Source: Prevotella amnii DSM 23384 = JCM 14753 (lineage in GTDB: Bacteria > Bacteroidota > Bacteroidia > Bacteroidales > Bacteroidaceae). Taken from it: 61,870 nucleotides of DNA. Position numbers and translations under genes: made by a program. Positions 1 through 9,081 of the stretch are shown here, one piece after another (within the stretch, counting starts at the first letter, position 1; every line of letters begins with the position of its first letter). The notes beneath the pieces are model-generated. The model searched no databases, was not told the origin of the DNA, and saw only the letters and a list, made by a program, of their open reading frames with translations. The DNA is taken from positions 1 through 61,870 of the forward strand of contig NZ_KB905271.1 in the NCBI RefSeq assembly GCF_000378745.1. The letters run 5' to 3'.

Positions 1-248
1 AGGATGCTGCAAGGCTGAAGCTGGCAAAATGGTTTAACGAGGTAGAGAAGTTGGGGGTGGACAACTTCTATACGGTGATAGACACCTTTAAGAACCATTA
101 TGATACCATACTCAATTTCTTTGTCAACAGAGCCACAAATGCCAATGCTGAATCCTTCAACGCAAAAGTCAAAGCCTTCAGGGCACAGTTTAGGGGAGTA
201 ACGGACATTCCTTTCTTCCTTTACAGGCTTATGAAATTATGTGCCTGA
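1..248 (+). pseudogene. 3' end of ISL3-type transposase (partial at window edge)
   Basis: An open frame runs in from the left edge and ends with TGA at 246-248; only about 81 C-terminal residues are visible. The segment has the look of the C-terminal part of ISL3-type (IS204/IS1001/ISAon1-like) DDE transposases: a W-F-N-E-V start, then an asparagine-rich ATNANAESFN stretch followed by K-x-F-R and RGV-x-D-x-x-FF-x-x-R. These residues are the usual region around and after the last catalytic acid, here the E of AESFN. Whether the gene is complete cannot be judged because its 5' part lies outside the window. No terminal inverted repeat could be identified downstream of the stop. Confidence 0.75.
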
Positions 249-303
249 GAGGAGAAGGCTTGCAACTGGGTTTTACGACTGACCCAAAGAAAGCCACATA
301 TAA

Positions 304-338
304 AAGGGCTGAAACCTAAAGAAATGGTCTCAGCCCTT
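304..338. terminator. Hairpin between transposase and alaS 3' ends
   Basis: AAGGGCTGAAACC at 304-316 pairs with GGTCTCAGCCCTT at 326-338, 13 positions with a single mismatch and a nine-base loop. It lies between two converging genes, so it can serve as a bidirectional terminator. No long T tract follows on either side. Confidence 0.55.
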
Positions 339-411
339 ACCTTATTATGGTTAAAAGCTATAATCGTCTTAGCTGAGAGCTATATACCCTCACCATTAAA
401 AGAGAACAGCC

Positions 412-3069
412 TTACTTTAGCAGCTCCACAGCCTTATCTACTGCGGCATCGATGTTAGAGGCATCTTTACCTCCTGCCTGAGCATAATGAGCCTGACCTC
501 CGCCACCGCCCTTAATGAGCTGAGCTGCCTCACGTATAACCTTGCCAGCATTCTTTTTGCCCTCTTTCACCATGTCGTCGCTAAGCATAACGCTAATCTG
601 GGGACGGTTACCACTAACCGAGCCTAACACGCAAATGAGCTTACTATCAAATGCCTCACGCACCTTAAACACTATGTCCTTAGCCGAAGAGCTATCTACC
701 TCAAGCACTGCCTTTACTATATGAACGCCATCTACCTCTTTTGCCGATTCTATCAACGTCTTAGCATGGCGGGCAACACCCTGCTTGCGAAGGCTCTCCA
801 TGTCCTTCTTCATAGCTTCATGCTCTTCTATATATTTCTTTAAAGCTACCTTTAAGTCCTTAGGGTTATTAAGCATCTGCTTAAGATCGCGCAAAGTATC
901 TTCCTGAGTGTATATAGCCTCCTCGCTATTAGCACCTGTAAGAGCCTCTATACGACGAACACCTGCAGCTACACTGCTCTCGCCTACTATCTTAAAAAAG
1001 CCTATACTACCTGTCGATTTGGCATGAATACCACCACAAAACTCACAGCTTGGACCAAAGCGCACCACTCTTACCTTGTCGCCATACTTCTCGCCAAACA
1101 AAGCCACAGCACCCATCTTCTTAGCTTCTTCTATAGGTGTATCACGATGCTCATCACAGCTATAATCTGCACGGATAAGCCCGTTTACTATCCTTTCCAC
1201 CTTACGTAGCTCCTCTTCGGTAATCTTTTGGAAATGAGACACATCAAAGCGTAGCGTGGTCGGACTCACATACGAACCCTTCTGCTCTGCATGCTCGCCC
1301 AAAACCTCCTTTAACGCATAATCGAGCAAATGGGTTGCAGTATGGTTAGCAGCACTTGCCTCACGCTTGTCAGTATCTACACAAGCCATAAAACTTGCCT
1401 CTACGTTCTTAGGAAGCTCCTCTATGATATGTATGCTCTGATTGTTCTCGCGCTTGGTATCTAACACATTTACCGTTTCCTGCTCACTTACCAGCACACC
1501 CTGATCGCCTACCTGACCTCCCATCTCTCCATAGAAAGGAGTGTTGTCAAGCACCACCTCATAAAAGGAATGCTTCTTCTGGGTTACCTTACGATAACGT
1601 AGTATCCTACATTCATACTCTGTATAATCGTAGCCTACAAAGGTCTGCTCGCCTTGCCTAACTATCATCCAGTCGCCATTTTCAGTTACAGCCGCATTTC
1701 TGGCACGTGCCTTTTGCTGAGACATCTCCATGTCAAACTGCTTCTCATCTACAGTGTAACCATTCTCACGACAGATAAGCTCAGTTAAATCGAGTGGAAA
1801 ACCATAGGTATCAAACAGGCGGAAAGCCTCTTTACCATCAAGACAGCTCTGCCCATGAGCCTTTAGCTCGTCCATAGCTCCGTTTAAAAGAGTAATACCC
1901 TTTTCCAATGTGCGTAAGAAAGAGTCTTCCTCCTCCTTTATAACACGCCCTATAAGCTCCTCTTGAGCCGATAGCTCGGGGTACGCAGCACCCATCTCGC
2001 TCACTAAGGTAGGTAAGAGCTTGTACATAAAAGCCTCGCGCTGATTAAGGAAAGTATAAGCGTAGCGCACACCACGACGCAGAATACGACGAATAACATA
2101 ACCTGCCTTTGCATTGCTTGGCAGCTGACCATCGGCTATAGAAAAGGCTACTGCACGCAAATGATCGGCTATGACGCGCATAGCAACGTCTATCTTTTCC
2201 TGATCTGTTAAGCACTCGCCGTCCTTTCCCGTAGGCGATGTAAAACCATACTTATAATTGCTTAAAGCCTCTATCCTCTTTATGATGGGCTGGAAAATAT
2301 CTGTATCATAGTTAGAATGCTTGCCTTGCAGCATGCGCACTAAACGCTCAAAACCCATTCCAGTATCTATAACATTCATGGCTAAAGGCTCTAAGCTGCC
2401 GTCCGACTTGCGGTTAAACTGCATAAAGACAATGTTCCATATCTCGATAACCTGTGGGTCGTCCTTGTTCACTAAGTCGCGACCTAACACCCCATTACGC
2501 TTATCCAAGGGGCGAGAGTCGATATGTATTTCCGTACATGGTCCACAGGGTCCAGTATCGCCCATTTCCCAAAAATTGTCGTGCTTGTTGCCGTCTATGA
2601 TGTGATCCTTTGGCAAGTGTTTCGACCAATATTTCGCTGCCTCATCATCGCGAGGGATATTCTCGTCCTTGCTGCCTTCAAACACAGTAACATAAATATC
2701 CTTCTCTGAAAGGTGAAGAACATCTACCAAATACTCCCAGGCATAGTCTATAGCACCTTCCTTAAAATAATCGCCAAAACTCCAGTTGCCTAACATCTCA
2801 AACATGGTGTGGTGATAGGTATCATGGCCTACCTCCTCTAAATCGTTATGCTTACCACTTACACGAAGACACTTCTGCGAATCGGTACGACGGCGAGGCT
2901 CGGGCGATTTCGTACCTAAAATAATATCTTTCCACTGGTTCATACCCGCATTGGTAAACATCAGTGTAGGATCGTCCTTAATTACCATCGGTGCTGATGG
3001 TACGATAACATGTCCTTTCGACTCAAAAAACTTCTTATACGAGTCGCGGATTTCATTTGCTGTCATCAT
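412..3069 (-). CDS. alaS: Alanine--tRNA ligase
   Basis: Cytoplasmic class II aminoacyl-tRNA synthetase that charges tRNA-Ala; 885 residues, close to the usual 870-880. The N-terminal catalytic core shows the typical opening (F-x-x-K-G-H...P-S-A-P, then L-M-F-T-N-A-G-M) and the [11 protein letters not shown] stretch. The editing domain carries the zinc ligands HTATH (about residue 580) and C-G-G-x-H (about 685). The C-Ala domain ends with a glycine run followed by AQAGG near residue 860. It is transcribed leftwards from a good Bacteroidetes promoter at 3112-3143 and has the MerR gene divergently upstream. All key motifs are present, so it should be functional. The start MMTANEI leaves a leader of about 40 bases. 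Confidence 0.97.
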   Translation of the reverse strand: MMTANEIRDSYKKFFESKGHVIVPSAPMVIKDDPTLMFTNAGMNQWKDIILGTKSPEPRRRTDSQKCLRVSGKHNDLEEVGHDTYHHTMFEMLGNWSFGDYFKEGAIDYAWEYLVDVLHLSEKDIYVTVFEGSKDENIPRDDEAAKYWSKHLPKDHIIDGNKHDNFWEMGDTGPCGPCTEIHIDSRPLDKRNGVLGRDLVNKDDPQVIEIWNIVFMQFNRKSDGSLEPLAMNVIDTGMGFERLVRMLQGKHSNYDTDIFQPIIKRIEALSNYKYGFTSPTGKDGECLTDQEKIDVAMRVIADHLRAVAFSIADGQLPSNAKAGYVIRRILRRGVRYAYTFLNQREAFMYKLLPTLVSEMGAAYPELSAQEELIGRVIKEEEDSFLRTLEKGITLLNGAMDELKAHGQSCLDGKEAFRLFDTYGFPLDLTELICRENGYTVDEKQFDMEMSQQKARARNAAVTENGDWMIVRQGEQTFVGYDYTEYECRILRYRKVTQKKHSFYEVVLDNTPFYGEMGGQVGDQGVLVSEQETVNVLDTKRENNQSIHIIEELPKNVEASFMACVDTDKREASAANHTATHLLDYALKEVLGEHAEQKGSYVSPTTLRFDVSHFQKITEEELRKVERIVNGLIRADYSCDEHRDTPIEEAKKMGAVALFGEKYGDKVRVVRFGPSCEFCGGIHAKSTGSIGFFKIVGESSVAAGVRRIEALTGANSEEAIYTQEDTLRDLKQMLNNPKDLKVALKKYIEEHEAMKKDMESLRKQGVARHAKTLIESAKEVDGVHIVKAVLEVDSSSAKDIVFKVREAFDSKLICVLGSVSGNRPQISVMLSDDMVKEGKKNAGKVIREAAQLIKGGGGGQAHYAQAGGKDASNIDAAVDKAVELLK

Positions 3070-3111
3070 CTTTTTTATGTTTTAAATCTATATTTTCACT
3101 CAAAATAATTG

Positions 3112-3143
3112 CAAAGATACTGACTTTTGAGTATTTTTGCAAA
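3112..3143 (-). promoter_or_regulatory. alaS promoter (Bacteroidetes -33/-7)
   Basis: Read leftwards, TTTG (3143-3140) is followed after 20 bases by TATCTTTG (3119-3112), matching the primary sigma consensus of Bacteroidetes. Confidence 0.75.
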
Positions 3144-3263
3144 CAAAAAAGAAGCAGAACATATAAAAACATCTACCCTTTATCTATTTTACCTAATGGG
3201 TTATATTTATATATATGTTCCACACTTCTATTATAAAATATTCTTAATTAACACTGTCTCATC

Positions 3264-3602
3264 ATGCAAGAAAGCCCTCAAAAGCTATACTATTCCATTA
3301 AGGAAGTGGCATCGGAGCTTAACGTTTCAGAAAGTATGCTACGCTATTGGGAGACCGAATTTCCACATCTACGCCCTAAAAAGAAAGGAAACGGAACACG
3401 CCAATATAGCTTAAAAGATATAGAACAGATAAAGATAATCTATAACCTTGTAAAGGTACGCGGATTTAAGATAGCTGCTGCACGTAAAATGATAAACGAA
3501 AACCGTAGCGGAGCAGAAAAAAGCCAGCAAGTATTAGGCACCCTTATCTCTGTACGCGACCAGCTTAAAGACCTTAAAAAAAGGTTAGACCTCCTTACAT
3601 AG
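3264..3602 (+). CDS. MerR-family transcriptional regulator
   Basis: A 112-residue DNA-binding protein. The N-terminal winged helix-turn-helix of the MerR family is clear: YYSIKEVASELNVSESMLRYWE (about residues 9-30), then the wing with R-Q-Y-S and a helix containing I-K-I-I-Y. A short C-terminal segment rich in Lys and Leu (L-K-D-L-K-K-R-L) could be the dimerising coiled coil. There is no cysteine-containing metal-binding loop and no effector domain, so it is a stand-alone MerR-like protein of the type often annotated next to alaS in Bacteroidales. It is divergent from alaS and converges with rsmD. Its target is unknown. Confidence 0.88.
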   Translation: MQESPQKLYYSIKEVASELNVSESMLRYWETEFPHLRPKKKGNGTRQYSLKDIEQIKIIYNLVKVRGFKIAAARKMINENRSGAEKSQQVLGTLISVRDQLKDLKKRLDLLT

Positions 3603-3618
3603 CCCACACCTCTTTTAT

Positions 3619-4149
3619 CTATCTGAAAAGAGAAAAGTTTACACTGCCATAACTTCTATGCTCTATGAAGCGAGCATGCCCTGAGAAGTCATTACCCTTA
3701 CCATGCTCAAAGACTAACAAGCCCCCACTTTTAAGCAGATTATTAGACAGGATAAGTTCAGGCACAGCCTCTATATCAGGTAAAGCATAAGGAGGGTCGG
3801 CAAAAATAAAGTCGAACTCCCGCTTACAGGTCTTTATAAAACGCAGAGCATCACCCTTTACCAATATGTCGTTATCTGCCTTTACCTTTTCTATACACTG
3901 CCCTATAAAGCGAGCATGATCCCTATCTTTCTCTACAGTAACTACCGCCTTACAGCCTCGTGAGAGCAGCTCTAAGGATATGCTACCCGTACCTGCAAAA
4001 AGGTCGAGAGCCTCCATATCCTCAAGGTCTATATACCCCCTTATAACGTTAAAGATGTTCTCTTTAGCAAAATCGGTAGTAGGACGTGCCTTAAAGCTAT
4101 GAGGCACATCAAAGTGTCTTCCTTTATATAAGCCTGTTATTATTCGCAT
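3619..4149 (-). CDS. rsmD: 16S rRNA (guanine966-N2)-methyltransferase
   Basis: A 176-residue Rossmann-fold methyltransferase that modifies G966 of 16S rRNA during 30S assembly, using S-adenosylmethionine. The N-terminus has the family pattern MRIITG-x-x-K-G-R and R-P-T-T-D; the SAM-binding motif DLFAGTGSISLE is at about residues 49-60; the catalytic DPPY motif is near residue 118. Length is normal. It follows the DUF3822 gene on the same strand with a 20-base gap, so the two are probably co-transcribed, an arrangement common in Bacteroidetes. Confidence 0.94.
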   Translation of the reverse strand: MRIITGLYKGRHFDVPHSFKARPTTDFAKENIFNVIRGYIDLEDMEALDLFAGTGSISLELLSRGCKAVVTVEKDRDHARFIGQCIEKVKADNDILVKGDALRFIKTCKREFDFIFADPPYALPDIEAVPELILSNNLLKSGGLLVFEHGKGNDFSGHARFIEHRSYGSVNFSLFR

Positions 4150-4169
4150 TCTTTCGCTCTTTTTATACG

Positions 4170-4985
4170 CTATCTCCGGTCTAAATATAACACCTTCTCG
4201 TCGTAATGCATAGCTTCCGGCATAGTGCCTCCACGCTTTTCTATCTCTTTTTCAAGCGTGTCTACATAAACACGAGAAAGAAACTTTTCCAGTTCCTCCA
4301 CTATCCACTTCTCATAAGATACTTTCCCCATTATGTGAAGCTCGTCTTTTTCCACACTCATACCAAGCTCTCGCCACACAAAAAGCAAATAGTAAAGCGC
4401 ATCATGACCATGACTGCCATCGAAGGTGTTATTATACCTGAAACGAGTCTGCTGAAAGCTCACCACCTCCATGGTATGATCATGAAAATAAGCAAAGAGC
4501 TTACGCCTTTTGTTCTGATATGACAGCTTTTGCAAATAAGCCCATACAGGCTGCATAAGAGGCTGTATGCTTACCATGGGGAAGTGGTCGTCTATAACCA
4601 TCTTCAAGTCTTTATTAATAGCCATGACAGCTTTCACACTAAGGCTCGGTAGCTCTACCTGCACTATCTCCTCATTTCCCTTTAACGAAAATGCCGACTT
4701 ATATAACACCTCACCATCGTTTTCCTCTGCCTCTTCCATAGGTATAAGCATGGCAGGAACGTCTAAAAGCACCAAAGCACACTTATAACCGCTCTGTAAT
4801 AATTCCGATACTGAGAAAGCCTCACGCAGATTAGCTGCCACCGAAATGCCCTTATTAGTGTTATAAGGCTCATAAACAGCATACCCCTTCTCTATAGTTG
4901 TACACACCGAGAAGCTCAAATCGCTCCGCCCTATACGTATGGTAAGGCGAAGACGTATATCTTTTACATCTGTGTCTGCTGCCAT
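4170..4985 (-). CDS. DUF3822 family protein
   Basis: About 271 residues, resembling the Bacteroidetes-specific DUF3822 family, which has no assigned function and is commonly found beside rsmD. No signal peptide or membrane span is visible. An upstream in-frame TTG at 5015 would lengthen it, but a -7-like box (TAAGTTTG, read leftwards at 5020-5013) sits at that place, so transcription would begin after the TTG; the ATG at 4985 (M-A-A-D-T-D) is the better start. It probably forms a two-gene unit with rsmD. Confidence 0.82.
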   Translation of the reverse strand: MAADTDVKDIRLRLTIRIGRSDLSFSVCTTIEKGYAVYEPYNTNKGISVAANLREAFSVSELLQSGYKCALVLLDVPAMLIPMEEAEENDGEVLYKSAFSLKGNEEIVQVELPSLSVKAVMAINKDLKMVIDDHFPMVSIQPLMQPVWAYLQKLSYQNKRRKLFAYFHDHTMEVVSFQQTRFRYNNTFDGSHGHDALYYLLFVWRELGMSVEKDELHIMGKVSYEKWIVEELEKFLSRVYVDTLEKEIEKRGGTMPEAMHYDEKVLYLDRR

Positions 4986-5012
4986 TTTAAAGTTGTTACA
5001 TTTAATAAGATG

Positions 5013-5020
5013 CAAACTTA
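5013..5020 (-). promoter_or_regulatory. Probable -7 box for DUF3822-rsmD
   Basis: TAAGTTTG read leftwards fits TAnnTTTG. No convincing TTTG is seen 19-20 bases upstream, so this is only a moderate call; it is useful mainly because it decides the DUF3822 start. Confidence 0.45.
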
Positions 5021-5125
5021 CAATATTTTTTCCAATTACCTTTTACCTACTTTGACAAATATCACAAAACTGCGTCTTACATGCAAAATCTTACGCAAAA
5101 GTGGCTTTTTATCGATTTTTAGCAG

Positions 5126-5133
5126 TACCTTTG
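5126..5133 (+). promoter_or_regulatory. -7 box before cidA-like gene
   Basis: TACCTTTG lies 26 bases before the ATG at 5160 and fits the Bacteroidetes -7 consensus. The -33 region is not a clear TTTG. Its position argues against the long in-frame extension back to 5010. Confidence 0.55.
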
Positions 5134-5159
5134 CCACACAGGATATACAAAACAAACAA

Positions 5160-5651
5160 ATGGCAAGAGCATTTTTTATTATCTTCGGGTGCTTAGGGCT
5201 CGGAGAGTTTATCGTATGGGCTACTGGCATAAAGTTGCCCTCAAGTATTATTGGCATGCTGATGCTTACCCTTTTTCTGAAAATAGGCTTGGTAAAGCTC
5301 GACTGGATAGAGCGCATGTCAAAGTTTTTAATAGCAAATCTTGGCTTCTTTTTCGTACCGCCCGGAGTAGCTATAATGCTTTATCTCGACATCATAAAAG
5401 CACAATGGCTACCCATAACAGTTGCTACCATAGTTAGCACCGTTTTAGTATTGATAGTAACAGGACACATGCACCAGTTTGTCATTAAGTGCGAACGCAA
5501 GATAGGGGGTATGGACTTGCTACATCGCCACATAGACGACGATGCCTTTTATGCCAACAGGCACCACCCTAACAAGCCGCAAGAGCTTCAGGAACAAGAC
5601 TTAGATGAGGCTTCAGAAGAAGAAGACTTACCAAACATTGACGACAAATAA
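5160..5651 (+). CDS. CidA/LrgA family membrane protein
   Basis: 163 residues with about four membrane helices in the first 100 residues (starting A-F-F-I-I-F-G-C-L-G and containing K-L-P-S-S-I-I-G-M), the pattern of the holin-like CidA/LrgA family that works with LrgB/CidB proteins in control of autolysis or small-metabolite export. It is followed 18 bases later by an LrgB homologue, the classic pair. The open frame extends upstream to 5010, but the promoter box at 5126 and the family length favour the ATG at 5160. Odd feature: a C-terminal cytosolic-looking tail of about 50 residues that is rich in His (HMH, HRH, RHH) and then strongly acidic. Confidence 0.86.
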   Translation: MARAFFIIFGCLGLGEFIVWATGIKLPSSIIGMLMLTLFLKIGLVKLDWIERMSKFLIANLGFFFVPPGVAIMLYLDIIKAQWLPITVATIVSTVLVLIVTGHMHQFVIKCERKIGGMDLLHRHIDDDAFYANRHHPNKPQELQEQDLDEASEEEDLPNIDDK

Positions 5652-5669
5652 AAACATACAAAAACAATT

Positions 5670-6371
5670 ATGATAGAGATTTTTTCTAATCAATATCTTA
5701 TCTTAGCACTTACCTTTGGCATTTACTTCTTATGCAGATACATACAAGTGCGCATGGGGTGGCTACTGCTCAACCCTATCTTAATATCTATAGTAACACT
5801 TATAATATACCTAAAGTTTACAAATGTGCCTTTCGAGGTATATAAGCACAACTCCGAGCTGATAGACTTTTGGTTAAAACCTGCCGTTGTTGCCCTCGGC
5901 GTACCTCTATACCTACAGCTTGATGCTATAAAAAAACTATGGTTCCCCATTGTTATGTCGCAGCTCGTGGGCTGCCTTGTAGGTATAGTAAGCGCAGTGG
6001 TAGTAGCTAAAGTGTTAGGCGCACCAGACGCCATTATACTGTCGCTGGCAAGCAAGTCGGTAACAACACCTATAGCAATGGAGGTAACACAGAGCGTGGG
6101 AGGTATACCCTCTCTTACTGCTGCCGTAGTAGTAATAACAGGTATCATAGGAGCCTTAATAGGATTTAAAACCCTTACCGTGGGAAGGATAAACAGCCCA
6201 ATAGCACAAGGCCTGTCTATGGGTACGGCATCACACGCCGTAGGAGCATCTACAGCTATGGGATATGGCACCAAATACGGAGCTTTCGCCTCACTGGGCA
6301 TAACCCTTAACGGCATCTTTACTGCCTTGCTAACACCCACCATACTACACCTTATAGCTTCAATACTTTAA
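5670..6371 (+). CDS. LrgB/CidB family membrane protein
   Basis: 233 residues, nearly all hydrophobic, with about seven to eight membrane helices. The glycine/serine-rich segment SLASKSVTTPIAMEV (about residues 126-140) and the later SMGTASHAVGAS stretch are hallmarks of the LrgB family, partner of CidA/LrgA. The length fits the family (about 230). It follows the CidA-like gene by 18 bases and is probably in the same transcript. In other bacteria such pairs affect murein hydrolase activity or export of organic acids; the substrate here is unknown. Confidence 0.92.
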   Translation: MIEIFSNQYLILALTFGIYFLCRYIQVRMGWLLLNPILISIVTLIIYLKFTNVPFEVYKHNSELIDFWLKPAVVALGVPLYLQLDAIKKLWFPIVMSQLVGCLVGIVSAVVVAKVLGAPDAIILSLASKSVTTPIAMEVTQSVGGIPSLTAAVVVITGIIGALIGFKTLTVGRINSPIAQGLSMGTASHAVGASTAMGYGTKYGAFASLGITLNGIFTALLTPTILHLIASIL

Positions 6372-6389
6372 AAAAATATTTTAAAAAAG

Positions 6390-7265
6390 ATGAAAACGAA
6401 AAAGCTGATTTACCTTATTGCACTTTGCATAGCCTTTATAACATGCAAGGCTATAAAAGACCCACAAAAAAGCACTGCTGCCACACCAATACAACAGTAT
6501 GCTAACATAAAGGAAAAGCCCATATCCGGAAAAGCAAACACTGCCTCTTCTAACACATACGGCTCTTCTTTTAACACATCAGCAACATTCAATTTCTTAC
6601 CTCGAAACCCTCGCAACCTACCCTCTAAAACATTAAACAGAATGGGGTACACCGTGTCTTATAACCCTGTTACTAAACAACCTAACTGGGTGGCATGGCA
6701 CCTTACATCATGGCGCACATACGGCGAGGCTACACGCAAGGGTATAGAGTTTCAGGCGGACTATGATGTAGCCAACCCTGTAGACACATACGACTACGTA
6801 AGGTCTGGCTTCGACCGTGGGCACATGTGTCCTGCTGCAGATAACAAATGGAGCCAAAAGGCTATGATACAGAGCTTTCTCATGACTAACGTCTGCCCAC
6901 AGACCCACGCCCTGAACGCTGGGCTATGGAACAGCCTTGAGACACAATGCCGCAACTGGGCACGCAAATACGGCTCGGTGTACGTCGTTTCAGGCCCCAT
7001 CTTCACACGCGGCTCACACCAATACATAGGTAGCCACCATGTTATGGTGCCAGAGGCATTTTTTAAAGTGGTGCTATGCCTCGAAGGAAAGCCACGGGCT
7101 ATAGGCTGGATAGTTAGAAACACTGACGAGAAAGGACGCAAAAAGACACACTTCATTAACACCATAGACCAAGTGGAACGCATCACTGGCTTCGACTTCT
7201 TCCCCGCCCTACCCGATAAGATAGAAAACAAAATAGAGGCAGAAGCTAACTTTACACAGTTCTGA
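6390..7265 (+). CDS. DNA/RNA non-specific endonuclease (NUC1 family), probable lipoprotein
   Basis: 291 residues. The catalytic DRGHM motif of the beta-beta-alpha-Me (NUC1) nucleases is at about residue 145, followed by the metal-binding region T-N-V-C-P-Q-x-x-x-L-N-x-G-x-W, where the Asn is expected to bind Mg. The N-terminus is a hydrophobic segment ending F-I-T-C, a plausible lipobox, so the enzyme is probably exported and lipid-anchored, perhaps used for nucleic acid scavenging. A Ser/Thr/Asn-rich linker joins anchor and domain. It lies 18 bases after the lrgB-like gene and 13 bases before the helicase, so it may share their transcript. Confidence 0.9.
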   Translation: MKTKKLIYLIALCIAFITCKAIKDPQKSTAATPIQQYANIKEKPISGKANTASSNTYGSSFNTSATFNFLPRNPRNLPSKTLNRMGYTVSYNPVTKQPNWVAWHLTSWRTYGEATRKGIEFQADYDVANPVDTYDYVRSGFDRGHMCPAADNKWSQKAMIQSFLMTNVCPQTHALNAGLWNSLETQCRNWARKYGSVYVVSGPIFTRGSHQYIGSHHVMVPEAFFKVVLCLEGKPRAIGWIVRNTDEKGRKKTHFINTIDQVERITGFDFFPALPDKIENKIEAEANFTQF

Positions 7266-7278
7266 CAAAACACATATA

Positions 7279-8721
7279 ATGCTAAAAGATCAGCTCCTTT
7301 ATCTTCTTAAAAGCAACTTTCCACTACCGCCTACAAAAGACCAGGAACAGGCATTAGACACCTTTGCCGAGTTTGTCTTCTCACACAACGAGCTGTCTAT
7401 AATGCTCCTTAGAGGAAGTGCCGGGACAGGAAAAACACTTACGGCATCTATCATTGTAAAAACAATGCTACAGATGCACTATAACATCACCCTGCTTGCA
7501 CCCACAGGAAGGGCATCTAAAGTGCTTTCAACATACGCCAATTACCCCGCATCTACCATTCATCGCTTCATATACAGAGAACGTGCCTTCACAGGCACTG
7601 ACGGCGAATTTAATCTTAACAACAATCTATACCACGACCGCTTCTTCCTTGTAGACGAAGCATCTATGATAAACTATACCTCATACAACAGCTCCTTCGG
7701 TAGTGGAAGCCTATTACAAGACCTTATACAGTATGTTTATAATGGCAACAACTGCAGGCTCATTCTCGTAGGAGACAATGCACAGCTACCACCAGTAGGA
7801 GAAGAAAGTAGTGCTGCTTTAAGAAGTGACGTCCTACAGAGCATGAACCTCCAAGTGTTCCATACCGATATAGAAGAAGTGCTAAGGCAAAGCCTCAACT
7901 CCGGAATACTATACAATGCCAACAGCATACGCTACATGATAGACAGTGGCACACAAGGCACACTACCACAAATAGCCACAAAAGGATTCCCTGACATCAC
8001 CATAGTGCCACAAGACGAGATTATAGACACCATAGCCTCATCATACTCGCTCCAAGGCATAGACGAAACCATCATCATAACACGATCTAACAAAAGAGCT
8101 AACGTCTTTAACCAAGGCATTCGCAACATGATACTCGATAGAGAAGAAGAGCTATCTACAGGCGACATGCTCATGATAGTACGAAACAAATATCTATCAC
8201 AAGAGAAAAAACAACAACAAAACAGCTCTGGACGAAAACTAAACTTCATTGCAAACGGCGACAGAGCCATAGTAAGACGTGTTAGAAACTATAGAGAGCT
8301 ATACGGATTTAGATTTGCTGATGTTACACTACGCTTCCCAGACTTTGACGACACCGAACTTAACACCACCGTACTGCTCGATGTTCTAAACTCCGAAGCA
8401 CCAAGCCTTACAAGCCAACAAAGCAAAGACCTCTTCAATAACATCATGGAAGATTATGCCGATATACCACAAAAAGCCGAACGCATGAAGCTGCTTAAGC
8501 AAGACACCTACCTTAACGCACTACAGGTAAAGTTTGGATATGCCATAACCTGCCACAAAGCACAGGGAGGACAATGGCAACACGTCTTCATAGACCAAGG
8601 CTACATCACTGAGCAAACACTATCTCCACAATACTACCACTGGCTATACACTGCCTTTACAAGAGCCACCAAACACCTGTATCTCATCAACTGGCCTAAG
8701 CAGCAAGTAAAGCAAACCTAA
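7279..8721 (+). CDS. RecD-like superfamily 1 DNA helicase / AAA ATPase
   Basis: 480 residues. Walker A GSAGTGKT is at about residues 46-53, Walker B FLVDEAS at about 121-127, motif III G-D-N-A-Q-L-P-P-V-G at about 161-170, and the UvrD_C_2-type motif with TCHKAQGGQW is at about 420-429, so all core motifs of an SF1B RecD/Pif1-related helicase are present. It is shorter than RecD2, lacking the long N-terminal region. Such stand-alone proteins are common in Bacteroidetes; they are usually named ATP-dependent RecD-like DNA helicases and their exact role is unknown. It follows the nuclease gene by 13 bases. Confidence 0.9.
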   Translation: MLKDQLLYLLKSNFPLPPTKDQEQALDTFAEFVFSHNELSIMLLRGSAGTGKTLTASIIVKTMLQMHYNITLLAPTGRASKVLSTYANYPASTIHRFIYRERAFTGTDGEFNLNNNLYHDRFFLVDEASMINYTSYNSSFGSGSLLQDLIQYVYNGNNCRLILVGDNAQLPPVGEESSAALRSDVLQSMNLQVFHTDIEEVLRQSLNSGILYNANSIRYMIDSGTQGTLPQIATKGFPDITIVPQDEIIDTIASSYSLQGIDETIIITRSNKRANVFNQGIRNMILDREEELSTGDMLMIVRNKYLSQEKKQQQNSSGRKLNFIANGDRAIVRRVRNYRELYGFRFADVTLRFPDFDDTELNTTVLLDVLNSEAPSLTSQQSKDLFNNIMEDYADIPQKAERMKLLKQDTYLNALQVKFGYAITCHKAQGGQWQHVFIDQGYITEQTLSPQYYHWLYTAFTRATKHLYLINWPKQQVKQT

Positions 8722-9007
8722 CACCTCACACTGACTCCATAACCACCTTTTCCTATAAATAATCTTACACCAATCTGCCCTAAACACCACTTCTTAGAAA
8801 AGAAAACAACAACTGTTAGAAGAAAAAATAAATTATTTTTCCTACATTTTTAATTTATTTTTGTTATAAAAATAACCTAAAAATGCTTTCCGCCCTTATC
8901 TTCTTGCTCTTTCATCAGATGTTTTTTGCTTTAAGCAATCTAATGATTTTCCTTCTAAATTATAGTGTGTAGTATCATGTATGGAAAACTTATTCTGAAA
9001 GAATAAT
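8722..9007. other. AT-rich intergenic region, no gene seen
   Basis: About 290 bases between the helicase and the dnaG promoter. It contains AT-only palindromes near 8823-8840 (AAAAATAA against TTATTTTT) and at 8863-8876 (GTTAT-AAAA-ATAAC) that could end the upstream transcript, but no convincing reading frame, RNA gene or repeat array. Confidence 0.5.
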
Positions 9008-9038
9008 TTTGCGCTCTAAAGGGTTTTCATTATATTTG
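9008..9038 (+). promoter_or_regulatory. dnaG promoter
   Basis: TTTG at 9008-9011, 19 bases, then TATATTTG at 9031-9038: a full match to the Bacteroidetes consensus. Transcription would start about 40 bases before the dnaG ATG. Confidence 0.8.
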
Positions 9039-9081
9039 CATTACCAAAGTAAATATATATAAGTGAGGTTATTTTTTTTAT

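Noticed and set aside
3127..3414. 95-residue frame overlapping the MerR gene
   Set aside because: Different frame from the clear MerR domain and no recognisable features.
5010..5159. N-terminal 50-residue extension of the CidA-like protein
   Set aside because: A -7 box at 5126-5133 lies inside it and the family starts at the ATG at 5160.
5723..6343. 206-residue leftward frame opposite lrgB
   Set aside because: Antisense shadow of a hydrophobic membrane gene; no promoter and no family.
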